Shown: positions 43,167-50,283 of the stretch, one piece after another
Layout of the letters: each line of letters begins with the position of its first letter
Numbering within the stretch: position 1 is the first letter of the stretch
Source of the DNA: Mytilisepta virgata
Taxonomy: Eukaryota; Mollusca; Bivalvia; Mytilida; Mytilidae
NCBI GenBank assembly: GCA_028015205.1
Contig: CM051517.1
Coordinates: 57,287,455 to 57,351,454 of the forward strand
DNA: 64,000 bases
Direction: 5' to 3'
Made by a program: the position numbers and the translations under genes
The notes under the pieces: generated by a model
What the model was told of the DNA's origin: nothing
The model's database searches: none
What the model saw: only the letters and a program-made list of their open reading frames with translations

Positions 43167-44468
43167 CAGGCACTGTAATCAAACAGGACTTGTCTATTTC
43201 TGTCTATTTCGATGACGTTGTCGAACTCTGCATACAAAACCACGTTGATGGTAGCAGGAAGTGCTTCGGCAAAATGAATTTCTAAACGTAAGTTGCCTTG
43301 TTTTATCAGTTGAAAGGTACCCACTTCAGACATGTCGGGGGTCAAATCGAAACCAAACAAGGTGTAGCCTTTAGAGAAGTCTTCTCTGGAAATGGCGTTT
43401 CCTTCGTCTTGAAACATCTTTCCGGTGCTGGTATAGAGTCCCATGTAACTTCGAATGTATCCTTCCCCACCGAAATCCGGCTGCAGGGGTTTGCTGGGTA
43501 TCTGTTTTCCGTCCACGTTGAGCGCGACAAAGTTTATCTTGAAGTGTTTAAAGTTAAACGGGTTTTTCGTGATGTTGCCGTTCAAAGCATCGCTTTCTAC
43601 ACAGCCTATGACCAATCGCTTGGGCATCTGTCCCAGGAACATGTTGTCTTGGACGTAATTGGTGTTTCCTCTAGGTACAGTGTCCACTTTGACTTCCACC
43701 CGTCGTATGGGGTATTTGCTGCTCGTTTTTTTCCAAAGCTTTGATGTGGGCCATGCGAATGGCCGGGCTCAACTGCACCTTTCTGACGAATAGACCTAAA
43801 TCTCTAATCTTAACCTTGAAAGCGTTGGCATGTCCCATCAAAGCAAAGACGTCTCTGCTCCTCCTCAGTTTGATTTTCAGTTCAACTTGATTTAATAAGT
43901 ATTTATCTTGACAAAATAAGTCTACGTGAAGTTTTCCCATCATCTGGACTTGTCTGCTTTCGGCAATCAATGCCTTTCTGCTGGAGAATCCCACGTTGTC
44001 GTCGGTTCTAGCCTCTATGTGTTCGGGTGTGTCTTTGTACCACATGACTCCGGTCAATTGAGATTCTTTGGCACCGGGTCCGTAGCTGAGCAAAGTTTCT
44101 ATATAGGCCCGATACGGGTAAACACTCGTGGGAGGGGACACCAATTTCTCGTTGAGACTCACACTGACATCGCTAAAGAGCGAATGCATCCATAGATTCA
44201 CAGGTCCCACGTCCGAATCGTTGGCCAAATTGCTTCCGTCCGCTTTCACGATCTGTGCCTCTACGAACAGATACGTGTTGGCCAAGTCGATGTAGTCTTC
44301 TCCGGCCCCGCTTACGACGAATTCGTAAGGTCCTTGGTCCGTCAGAGCCGATGTTACACCTTTCTGTTCCCAATATCCGTGTTCTACACTGGTCTGGGTG
44401 GGTGGAACCCCAAACAAGTCCAATTCCGATTTAGTGCATTCGCACGAGTGTGGATGTACGAGTGACAT
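43166..44468 (-). CDS. major capsid protein (double jelly-roll type), interrupted by a single-base frame change
   Basis: Two abutting frames. 44,468 to about 43,733 carries the N-terminal part ([39 protein letters not shown]), and the frame from about 43,726 to 43,166 carries the C-terminal part (NKPFNFKHF-like region with [39 protein letters not shown]). Together about 430 codons, normal for Polinton/adintovirus major capsid proteins, which build the trimeric hexon-like shell. The frames change at a homopolymer of seven identical bases (43,726-43,732), so one extra base, real or a sequencing error, breaks the gene. The extra-base direction does not fit a -1 slippery site. The start overlaps the pX-like stop (TAATG). 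Confidence 0.88.
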
Positions 44469-44881
44469 TATCCGAAAACGTCTTGCGATGTGGTCCGTTG
44501 CTTGGTCAGACGACGTCTGATACGTTTCTTGGGTGCAGGTCTTTTTATAACTCGTTCTCCGGGTGGGCCGGCATACCCGATGGCTTTCTTGAACATGTTT
44601 TTGCCTGCCGTTTTCAATCTGGACTTGGCAGCTTGTTTCAAATTCTTTCCTTCAACGGCGTCTCCGGCAATGCGTAGTCCCGTTTTCAACGCTTGGCGAC
44701 CCAGTGTCTTGGCTCCTTTTTTCAGTAACGGCATGGCCGCCTTAAACAATCCTCCAAACACGCTTCCCAATCCGTGTCCCCTTTGAAATCGACTTCCCCC
44801 ATAGACGGGATAACCACTCCCCGCTTGATGAAGATAATAGTCTTCGTAAGACTTGGCATCACAACAATGACGTGCTTTCAT
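44468..44881 (-). CDS. basic pX/pVI-like minor virion protein
   Basis: 137 residues, strongly basic. A Gly-rich N-terminal patch (GSGYPVYGGSRFQRGHGLGS) leads into an amphipathic segment (VFGGLFKAAMPLLKKGAKTL) and a Lys/Arg C terminus (PAPKKRIRRRLTK). Metazoan Polintons/adintoviruses carry such a protein next to the capsid genes, compared with adenovirus core/pVI-type proteins. A DNA-condensing or membrane-active role is inference. It overlaps the penton-like stop by ATGA and shares a base with the capsid start. Confidence 0.8.
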   Translation of the reverse strand: MKARHCCDAKSYEDYYLHQAGSGYPVYGGSRFQRGHGLGSVFGGLFKAAMPLLKKGAKTLGRQALKTGLRIAGDAVEGKNLKQAAKSRLKTAGKNMFKKAIGYAGPPGERVIKRPAPKKRIRRRLTKQRTTSQDVFG

Positions 44882-45624
44882 GTTAAAAACTTCTTTTTTC
44901 TGCAGTGAAGTGTTACCACCACTCGTCCACGTTCGAATGGCACGATTCCTCCCGTGTCGTCCCTTATATCTATTTCGATGTCCTGGAATCGGCGCTGTAC
45001 GAGGGTACAGTATTGAATGGGATCGAACACACGCGTCATCATATCTCCGTCTCTACCTTCTACGGGTACGATTCTCAACAGTGGAACTTGCGAGTCACCC
45101 ACCATTCTTGGTTCGATCAATGGACAGTACACGTACAACGAACTTAGACTTCTCGTGATGTCGGCGACAAACTCGGCCATGTGTTCTCCGGCCGGAAAGA
45201 TGGCCTGTTTGAATCCTAACATGTTCTGTAACAAGGGACTGAGAATAACTTGACTGTTGGGTTTGACTTGAACGAACACTTTATGATTCACTTCGTTTAA
45301 ACCGATGTTGAATTTTTTCTTGAGTTCCGTCCTGCTCTTTTTGGATTCCACGGCTTTACACAGACGTTTCGCAGACGAGTAATACCCCTCCGGCAATTCG
45401 AAATGATGTCGCTGTAATTCCTCGCTTTCTTGAAAATGAACACCTACCCATCCTTCCTGTTTCTTTACGTTGTACCACGTATGCGGATACTGTATCTCTG
45501 CCAATCCGATCTCCCACGATCCGTCTAAATCCATCATATGAGGTAATCTCGTCGTGTAGCGAGTCAAGGTGTTGTCCGGATAATATTCCATCGAACTATT
45601 GCTGGGTAACGTCAGATAAAACAT
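44878..45624 (-). CDS. minor capsid (penton-like, single jelly-roll) protein
   Basis: 248 residues. The N-terminal signature YYPDNTLTRYTTRLPHMMDL then GSWEIGLAEIQYPHTWYN is typical of Polinton minor capsid proteins, which form the fivefold vertices. A beta-rich body with LLQNMLGFKQ and LYVYCPLIEPRMVGDSQVPL follows. Full length, no breaks. The start overlaps the end of the membrane-protein gene by 29 bp in another frame; the stop overlaps the pX-like start by four bases. Confidence 0.9.
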   Translation of the reverse strand: MFYLTLPSNSSMEYYPDNTLTRYTTRLPHMMDLDGSWEIGLAEIQYPHTWYNVKKQEGWVGVHFQESEELQRHHFELPEGYYSSAKRLCKAVESKKSRTELKKKFNIGLNEVNHKVFVQVKPNSQVILSPLLQNMLGFKQAIFPAGEHMAEFVADITRSLSSLYVYCPLIEPRMVGDSQVPLLRIVPVEGRDGDMMTRVFDPIQYCTLVQRRFQDIEIDIRDDTGGIVPFERGRVVVTLHCRKKKFLT

Positions 45625-45844
45625 TATGTTTGATTGTCGGATTTGGCAAGAGGTATCCCAAACAGCTGCTCAGTAAAGCCGTCCACAGGTTACTGTTTTC
45701 TGTGCCGATCGTTAAATTGTAAATACTGACGACAATCACTGTATACAAAATCAGAATTTGGCACAGGAATACAATCTCCGGGCGTGGTAGTTTCTTTCCG
45801 AAAGCAACCCAAGACCTTCTGCTATCCGTATCGTTCGGTGCCAT
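45596..45844 (-). CDS. small single-pass membrane protein
   Basis: 82 residues: a hydrophilic head with SWVAFGKKLPRPE, one transmembrane helix (IVFLCQILILYTVIVVSIYN) and a second hydrophobic patch (LWTALLSSCLGYLLP). I recall a KKLPR-E-IVF protein of this kind next to the penton gene in metazoan adintoviruses/Polintons; its role is unknown. Starts 4 bp after the integrase stop. Confidence 0.75.
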   Translation of the reverse strand: MAPNDTDSRRSWVAFGKKLPRPEIVFLCQILILYTVIVVSIYNLTIGTENSNLWTALLSSCLGYLLPNPTIKHNVLSDVTQQ

Positions 45845-45848
45845 CGAT

Positions 45849-46910
45849 TCAACTGATTCGCTTTGAGTGAACGTCTCGCTTTTGTAGATCCGAAGAAAAT
45901 ATCCAACTGTTGAATTTGGCGGGATAACCCAACCATATGACGAGATACTGTAATCTCCTGCCCTTCTTTCTCTTCGTCAAAATTTTTTCGATTTTATACA
46001 CGTCGTCTTTCTTAATGACTTTCTGTAATTCTTCGGCATAAAATGTTCCCTCCAATTCTTCTCCGTGATCGTCTTTCACCACGTATACCGGGGGTCTGGT
46101 CTCGATGCATCGGACCACGCTAAACAATTCTTCCGTCCAATGAGGTAAATATCCTTTTTTAAATGTTCTTTTGGCTTTAGTGAGTCGCACTCGATCTCCA
46201 GTTTTGAATTTGCATTTTGGAATCGAGCCACTTCTTCCATACAATCGTTTGGCTACCGAGGTCTGGTTAGCCCATGTCACTTCGACCGGTTGTCTACCGA
46301 TACTTCTATGGTAAGTATGATTGTACGAGATCACCATGTCTTCCAAAGCATCCAAATACGTCAACGTTTCTCTGTGAGTAAAATATTTCCACATTTTGGT
46401 TTTTAACGTACGATTAAAACGCTCCACGATACTGGCTTTCGTTTCCTCGTTATGTGTCGTAAAGAAATGGATGTCGTGATCTCTTAAAAATTTCTGGAAC
46501 ACTCGGTTGGTAAGTTCCGTGCCTTTATCCGTCTGTAAACGAATCGGACGTCTTCCCGACTTGAAAATGACATTAAAAGCTGCCACTAGACTCCGCCCCG
46601 TCTTGTCTTTGAGAGGTACGACCCAGGCGTATCTCGACAACACGTCGATACAGGTAAGCAAATATCTGTATCCATCGTTATAAGACGCAATCTTCGCTAC
46701 GTCTACTAAATCCGCTTGCCATTGATGATCTATTCCATACACCACCACTTTTCGTCTGACGAACCGTCTTCTAGTTGGTTTATGTAGAGTATATGCATCT
46801 TGAGTATGTAACCATTCTTTGACTTCTTTTTGCGTGTACCCTTTCGGTCTGAATTTATTAAGACCTCCATAACTCCCGGGATCAGGAACATGGTAATACG
46901 TCGAGTCCAT
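45849..46910 (-). CDS. retrovirus-like (rve) integrase with chromodomain
   Basis: 353 residues. DDE core: D67 in QWQADLVDV, D128 in LQTDKGTEL, E163 in ASIVERFNRTLK, with 34 residues between the second D and the E. The C-terminal region ends in a chromodomain-like segment (YKIEKILTKRKKGRRLQYLV, IWLGYPAKFNSWI), a known feature of Polinton integrases that may steer target choice. It joins the element ends to chromosomal DNA and makes the 6-bp duplication seen here. Intact; 37 bp downstream of the preceding gene. Confidence 0.96.
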   Translation of the reverse strand: MDSTYYHVPDPGSYGGLNKFRPKGYTQKEVKEWLHTQDAYTLHKPTRRRFVRRKVVVYGIDHQWQADLVDVAKIASYNDGYRYLLTCIDVLSRYAWVVPLKDKTGRSLVAAFNVIFKSGRRPIRLQTDKGTELTNRVFQKFLRDHDIHFFTTHNEETKASIVERFNRTLKTKMWKYFTHRETLTYLDALEDMVISYNHTYHRSIGRQPVEVTWANQTSVAKRLYGRSGSIPKCKFKTGDRVRLTKAKRTFKKGYLPHWTEELFSVVRCIETRPPVYVVKDDHGEELEGTFYAEELQKVIKKDDVYKIEKILTKRKKGRRLQYLVIWLGYPAKFNSWIFSSDLQKRDVHSKRIS

Positions 46911-46947
46911 GTCCTAAACTAACAGCGGTTGGATGTGACATTTCTTT

Positions 46948-47586
46948 TTAATACGGTGTCCACGTCAATGCCTTGGGAGTTTTCGGTGTTTGCCATCGTT
47001 TCGGAGACGGACTTTGTTGTCGTTTTCGAGCTCTCGGTGTTCTTTTCGTTTGATGAATATGTCTCCATCTTTCTTCGTGACCTATCAAATCTTGTGGGAC
47101 GTTAGCTTCTCTTAACGCGTCGCCAAACCTTTCCCATCCTTCCGGGTTAAAATATTTCCTTTTACGCAAGACGTCGTTGACTAAATCCACCACATTGCTT
47201 CCCTTGATGGTTTCTCCTTTAAACGTTAATTCTCCCTTCTCGTTCCACGTGATCTCTGGACTGGCTTTCATTTTCTTCCATAAAAGTTCTGCTTTTCCTT
47301 TGAGTGTTTTGGGAACACTTTCTATGACCTCTTTCTCCAAGGGATCTTCGGAAGTTGTCGGGAGTTCCGGGACCACAGGTCTGGGTCTATAATCATCGTG
47401 TATATTCATATAACGATAAAGAGACTGATCATATAATTTCAATCGCTCCTCGGTCGGTAGATCGTCACGTTCCAAGATATCGTGCATCTTTCTATCTAAG
47501 GTATCCATGGCTCGGATTCGCTGATCGACCGGAGGTTTGGGTCGCTGTGGGATCTGAGTAGACGTATTCAAATACAAGATCTTCAT
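46948..47586 (-). CDS. Polinton protein of unknown function (212 aa)
   Basis: I recognise no domain. Pro-rich and charged, with an acidic helical middle (MHDILERDDLPTEERLKLYD; PLEKEVIESVPKTLKGKAEL), NYGWERFGDALR-like block as EGWERFGDALREANVPQDL, and a basic Pro/Ser tail (TPRARKRQQSPSPKRWQTPK). A protein of this type precedes the integrase in several animal Polintons as far as I recall. The ATG overlaps the preceding stop as ATGA. A structural or DNA-binding role is possible. Confidence 0.7.
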   Translation of the reverse strand: MKILYLNTSTQIPQRPKPPVDQRIRAMDTLDRKMHDILERDDLPTEERLKLYDQSLYRYMNIHDDYRPRPVVPELPTTSEDPLEKEVIESVPKTLKGKAELLWKKMKASPEITWNEKGELTFKGETIKGSNVVDLVNDVLRKRKYFNPEGWERFGDALREANVPQDLIGHEERWRHIHQTKRTPRARKRQQSPSPKRWQTPKTPKALTWTPY

Positions 47587-47918
47587 TGTAACAATCCGGA
47601 GAGTAACGGTCCCACGACGGATGCAATGGGTGCCAAGAGAGAGCCCAAGAATCCTCCTTTCTGTAAAATGACTTTTTTCTTTTTGAGGCTGACCGTCTTT
47701 TTCGCCAGTTCTCGGAGTCCGCTTTTATTTCGTTTCAATTTATCTTTCTGTGCACGAGTTAACTCGACGTGTCCTTTCAAAACGTTATCAGCACACTCGC
47801 ACAAACACTCGATGAGACTTCGATCGGCTTTCCGTATGAGATGTTTTTGAACGCAAGGCTTTGCGTGTCGTAAATATACTAGATCGTTGGCGTGTTTTCG
47901 GAGACGTGTCGAGACCAT
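47583..47918 (-). CDS. small basic protein with hydrophobic tail (111 aa)
   Basis: Basic N-terminal two thirds with KHLIRKADRSLIECLCECAD and KKTVSLKKKKVILQKGG, then a hydrophobic, Gly/Pro-containing C terminus (FLGSLLAPIASVVGPLLSGL). This pattern recurs in Polinton/adintovirus genomes and has been compared with adenovirus pX/core-like proteins; a membrane-active or virion role is inferred. The stop overlaps the next start (ATGA). Confidence 0.75.
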   Translation of the reverse strand: MVSTRLRKHANDLVYLRHAKPCVQKHLIRKADRSLIECLCECADNVLKGHVELTRAQKDKLKRNKSGLRELAKKTVSLKKKKVILQKGGFLGSLLAPIASVVGPLLSGLLQ

Positions 47919-47974
47919 GTTCTCTCTTCCGTTTTCCGGCCAAGACTGACGTGACGCTGTATTCGTCGACGTAT

Positions 47975-48709
47975 TTATGCATCCACGTAAGCACTCTGTA
48001 CTTCTCCGGGGAAAATATGGCTTCTCAATCTCAGTCGATCTGGAGTCTGTTGTTTCATGTCGATGATTAAATACCCGTGAGGTTCGGCCGTGGCGGCAGC
48101 ATAGGCATCTAATAAAAGATCCCCTTTCCGAGGAAACATTTGTCGAGCCAAACTATGAATCTGAGAAGCGTCTCGAGGATTCTTGAATAAGACCATGTAA
48201 TGAGCATTGAGACTGATGGTCCTGTGGTGTTTACCCTGATGAAAGATGTTTTGTACGATATACATGACGCTGATGTTTCGATGATGACTCTTTTTAGTAA
48301 ATAAGGAAGCCACTTGGTCATCGGTTTCTGTCATCAAATCATCGATGATAATCAAGTGTCGCCTACTCGAATCTAAACTATCGATATCGGGTAGTCCTTG
48401 TATAAATTCTACACCGTCCACGGTACCATAAAGCGTTTGGTATTCGCTATAACACCATAAAATTCGAGCAGGAAAAGGGCACATCATATGGTGGATATTA
48501 GCCACGAATCGTTTGACAAAGACCGATTTCCCACTTCCCGTAGGACCGGCAATCAAACAGGTAAACGGGTGAATCCAAGGCATGAAATGATTCGGATCGA
48601 ATCCATCTGAACAATAAAAGATATTGGGGTCTTTGGTAGGATTACAATAGTAAGGTTCTTCTTGCTCAAGGAATGGGGTTTGTTGATCGGAAGGCCACTC
48701 GGTACTCAT
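47975..48709 (-). CDS. FtsK/HerA-type genome-packaging ATPase
   Basis: 244 residues. Walker A GPTGSGKS at 55-62, Walker B LIIIDDLM at about 119-126, and a downstream sensor-type QN (YIVQNIFHQG). The length and order match the A32-like packaging ATPases of Polintons, adintoviruses and other jelly-roll capsid viruses, which pump DNA into the shell. Intact. It is the first gene of the tight core run; a TATA-like GATAAATATC lies about 55 nt upstream. Confidence 0.94.
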   Translation of the reverse strand: MSTEWPSDQQTPFLEQEEPYYCNPTKDPNIFYCSDGFDPNHFMPWIHPFTCLIAGPTGSGKSVFVKRFVANIHHMMCPFPARILWCYSEYQTLYGTVDGVEFIQGLPDIDSLDSSRRHLIIIDDLMTETDDQVASLFTKKSHHRNISVMYIVQNIFHQGKHHRTISLNAHYMVLFKNPRDASQIHSLARQMFPRKGDLLLDAYAAATAEPHGYLIIDMKQQTPDRLRLRSHIFPGEVQSAYVDA

Positions 48710-48751
48710 GTTGTCGGTTTGAGTGCTAGATCAAGACTGATCGTGGTGATT

Positions 48752-48770
48752 GTATACTGGGATATTTATC
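48752..48770 (-). promoter_or_regulatory. TATA-like region upstream of the ATPase gene
   Basis: Minus strand GATAAATATCCCAGTATACA, 43-61 nt upstream of the ATPase start. Weaker than the TATA boxes of the PolB, PC4 and CARD genes. Confidence 0.4.
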
Positions 48771-48807
48771 GACGACCAACACAAACGAAACAGTTTCATA
48801 TTTTATT

Positions 48808-49326
48808 TTACATTTTTACAAAATCTACATCAGTCAATGTTTTGAGTTCTGGTTCTTTCTCTTCAAACAGAGGTACGATCTTCTTCAGTTCTTGCCATTC
48901 GTAGGAACTCAGTGTTATACCTCTCTTGGTCGGTTGTAAAGTCCATTCTCCGTTAGGCACGAAATGTTTTCTGACGTGAATGATAGGCGAGGGTGCTTTA
49001 ATGATGACATAAACATCTTCTCCCAGATGATATCTCCAGTCCACCGGTTCTTTGTCCTGTACTCTACCGATCAAATCGTCCACCACTTCTGTGGTACTGC
49101 ACAACATTTTCCACTGCATTAACGACAGGCTGACTCCGGTCTTGGTGGGCACCGTTTCACTTTCCCAAAATCTGAGATCTACTCTTTTACTGCCATTCCA
49201 TTCTGTCAGCTCTGCATAACGTCCTCCACCCAATGGTACTTTCAAAGGAATATCGGAATCTGTCATGGCGTCTTGGACGATATCGCTCTCGGTCTGGTCT
49301 TTGGTTTTCTTTTCTTTACGTGGCAT
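48808..49326 (-). CDS. tandem PC4-like single-stranded-DNA-binding protein (172 aa)
   Basis: An acidic/Lys-rich N terminus, then two PC4/p15-like modules at about 33-80 (GGGRYAELTEWNGSKRVDLR, TKTGVSLSLMQW) and 99-155 (DVYVIIKAPSPIIHVRKHF, LQPTKRGITLSSYEWQEL). The G-R-Y/D-V-Y strand, V-R-K/D-L-R strand and T(K/R)xG(I/V)(S/T)L helix cap follow the coactivator PC4 fold. PC4 binds single-stranded DNA; in the element it could assist replication or transcription (inference). The same pair occurs in CARD-PC4, pointing to duplication. It has its own strong TATA box. Confidence 0.78.
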   Translation of the reverse strand: MPRKEKKTKDQTESDIVQDAMTDSDIPLKVPLGGGRYAELTEWNGSKRVDLRFWESETVPTKTGVSLSLMQWKMLCSTTEVVDDLIGRVQDKEPVDWRYHLGEDVYVIIKAPSPIIHVRKHFVPNGEWTLQPTKRGITLSSYEWQELKKIVPLFEEKEPELKTLTDVDFVKM

Positions 49327-49357
49327 GTCGGCTGACTGATTCTTTTTCTAGCTGGTC

Positions 49358-49375
49358 TATTTATATATATATATT
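49358..49375 (-). promoter_or_regulatory. TATA box of the tandem-PC4 gene
   Basis: Minus strand AATATATATATATAAATAG, 32-49 nt upstream of the ATG at 49,326, the same spacing as in the CARD-PC4 and Bcl-2-like genes. Confidence 0.65.
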
Positions 49376-49452
49376 TGTGAAGATGGACTGGATTGGTTCT
49401 TATATCATGAAACTCGAAACAGGATTGGCTATCTTTAAGACATCTTGATTGG

Positions 49453-49713
49453 TTAACTTCTTCCGCTCCGATTGGTCGAAAATCTGTCATTTTCATTGGT
49501 CAATTCCAACCTTTTCGATAGATCAACACGATGATACACTGTCCAAATATGCGGCGCCCAATCCGGAAACTGTTCACAATAGGTACGAGTAAACGCCGAC
49601 AATACGATCAGTCTTCCTTGGTTCACCACACCGTCTTCGAACATGGCAGTGACGATTCTCTCGTATACTTGGAAGGGGTCCATCGTACGAATGACTTCTC
49701 TGATCATCTTCAC
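49453..49713 (-). CDS. minimal Bcl-2-like protein, BH1 only (86 aa)
   Basis: Residues 12-43 (DPFQVYERIVTAMFEDGVVN, QGRLIVLSAF) follow helices 4-5 of Bcl-2 proteins, with FEDGVVNQGR at the place of the BH1 core F.DG..N.GR. No BH2-type W..NGGW follows, no BH3 or C-terminal membrane anchor is visible, and the tail (NENDRFSTNRSGRS) is polar, so it is either a truncated copy or a minimal family member. Bcl-2 homologues have, I recall, been reported in some adintoviruses. Blocking host apoptosis is the expected role if it folds; unproven here. It is the first gene of the core block, with a TATA-like CTATTTATAG about 35 nt upstream. Confidence 0.62.
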   Translation of the reverse strand: MKMIREVIRTMDPFQVYERIVTAMFEDGVVNQGRLIVLSAFTRTYCEQFPDWAPHIWTVYHRVDLSKRLELTNENDRFSTNRSGRS

Positions 49714-49747
49714 TTCCTTTTATACACGTGACAGGCACGTCTTTCCT

Positions 49748-49757
49748 CTATAAATAG
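49748..49757 (-). promoter_or_regulatory. TATA-like box of the Bcl-2-like gene
   Basis: CTATTTATAG on the minus strand, 35-44 nt before the ATG at 49,713. Confidence 0.5.
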
Positions 49758-49797
49758 AAAATGAGTGTAAATTTAGAAACATAGTTTTTTTTTTCCA

Positions 49798-49938
49798 AAC
49801 ACCCACTATGGTCCGCGGTCAGGGCTTTTAACGACCTGACAACCCTCAACGAGAGGGGGTCCCCTATCCGCCACCTGGGGGACGCGCTAGGCAGCTCTGT
49901 GGGTTGAGCTCCTGTGTTTTTGATCACAGGTTCCTAGT
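49798..49938 (-). repeat. SINE-head-related segment inside the Polinton
   Basis: ACCCACTATGGTCCGC, CGACCTGACAACCC, CGCTAGGCAGCTCTGTGGGT and CACAGGTTCCTAG are colinear with 8,072-8,212 (SINE C). The tail half of the SINE is missing. It lies between the PolB A-tract and the Bcl-2-like promoter. Confidence 0.7.
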
Positions 49939-50004
49939 TCATAAAAAAGGCTACTCTGCATTGACAGGCTGGTAACTGTCTACATATATACAAGTATATA
50001 CATA

Positions 50005-50135
50005 GGCTGCATTAACCTTTCCTTTTTTTGTTTTTTTTTACTTTCTACTTTTTTTTTAAAATTTTTTCTTTTTTTCTTTTTTTTTAAATTTTTTCTTTTT
50101 TCTTTTTTTCTTTTTTTTTAAATTTTTTCTTTTTT

Positions 50136-50170
<35 letters not shown>
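50005..50170 (-). terminator. encoded A-tract after PolB, with GTTAATGCAGCC module
   Basis: About 110 bp after the PolB stop the minus strand is A-rich for about 145 bp (AAAAAAGAAAAAATTT units), then GGTTAATGCAGCC (50,005-50,017) and, further on, CAGTTACCAGCCTGTCAATG. Same order as after the protease and CARD-PC4 genes. Confidence 0.55.
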
Positions 50171-50283
50171 TTATCGGTTAACAGACGACTCAAAAAAGAG
50201 TGGTCTGTTCATACATCAAAAGAAAAGCTTTCCCACTACATAAAGTACATATGTACAATCGAGTCGGTCAGCCGTTCATCCGA

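Noticed and set aside
43726..43732. Programmed -1 frameshift in the capsid gene
   Set aside because: The local heptamer resembles a -1 slippery site in phase, but the frame needed downstream is the +1 one, so canonical -1 slippage would not yield the capsid.
49263..49496. 77-codon frame overlapping the Bcl-2-like and PC4 genes
   Set aside because: It spans the PC4 promoter and both neighbouring reading frames, and has no conserved motif.
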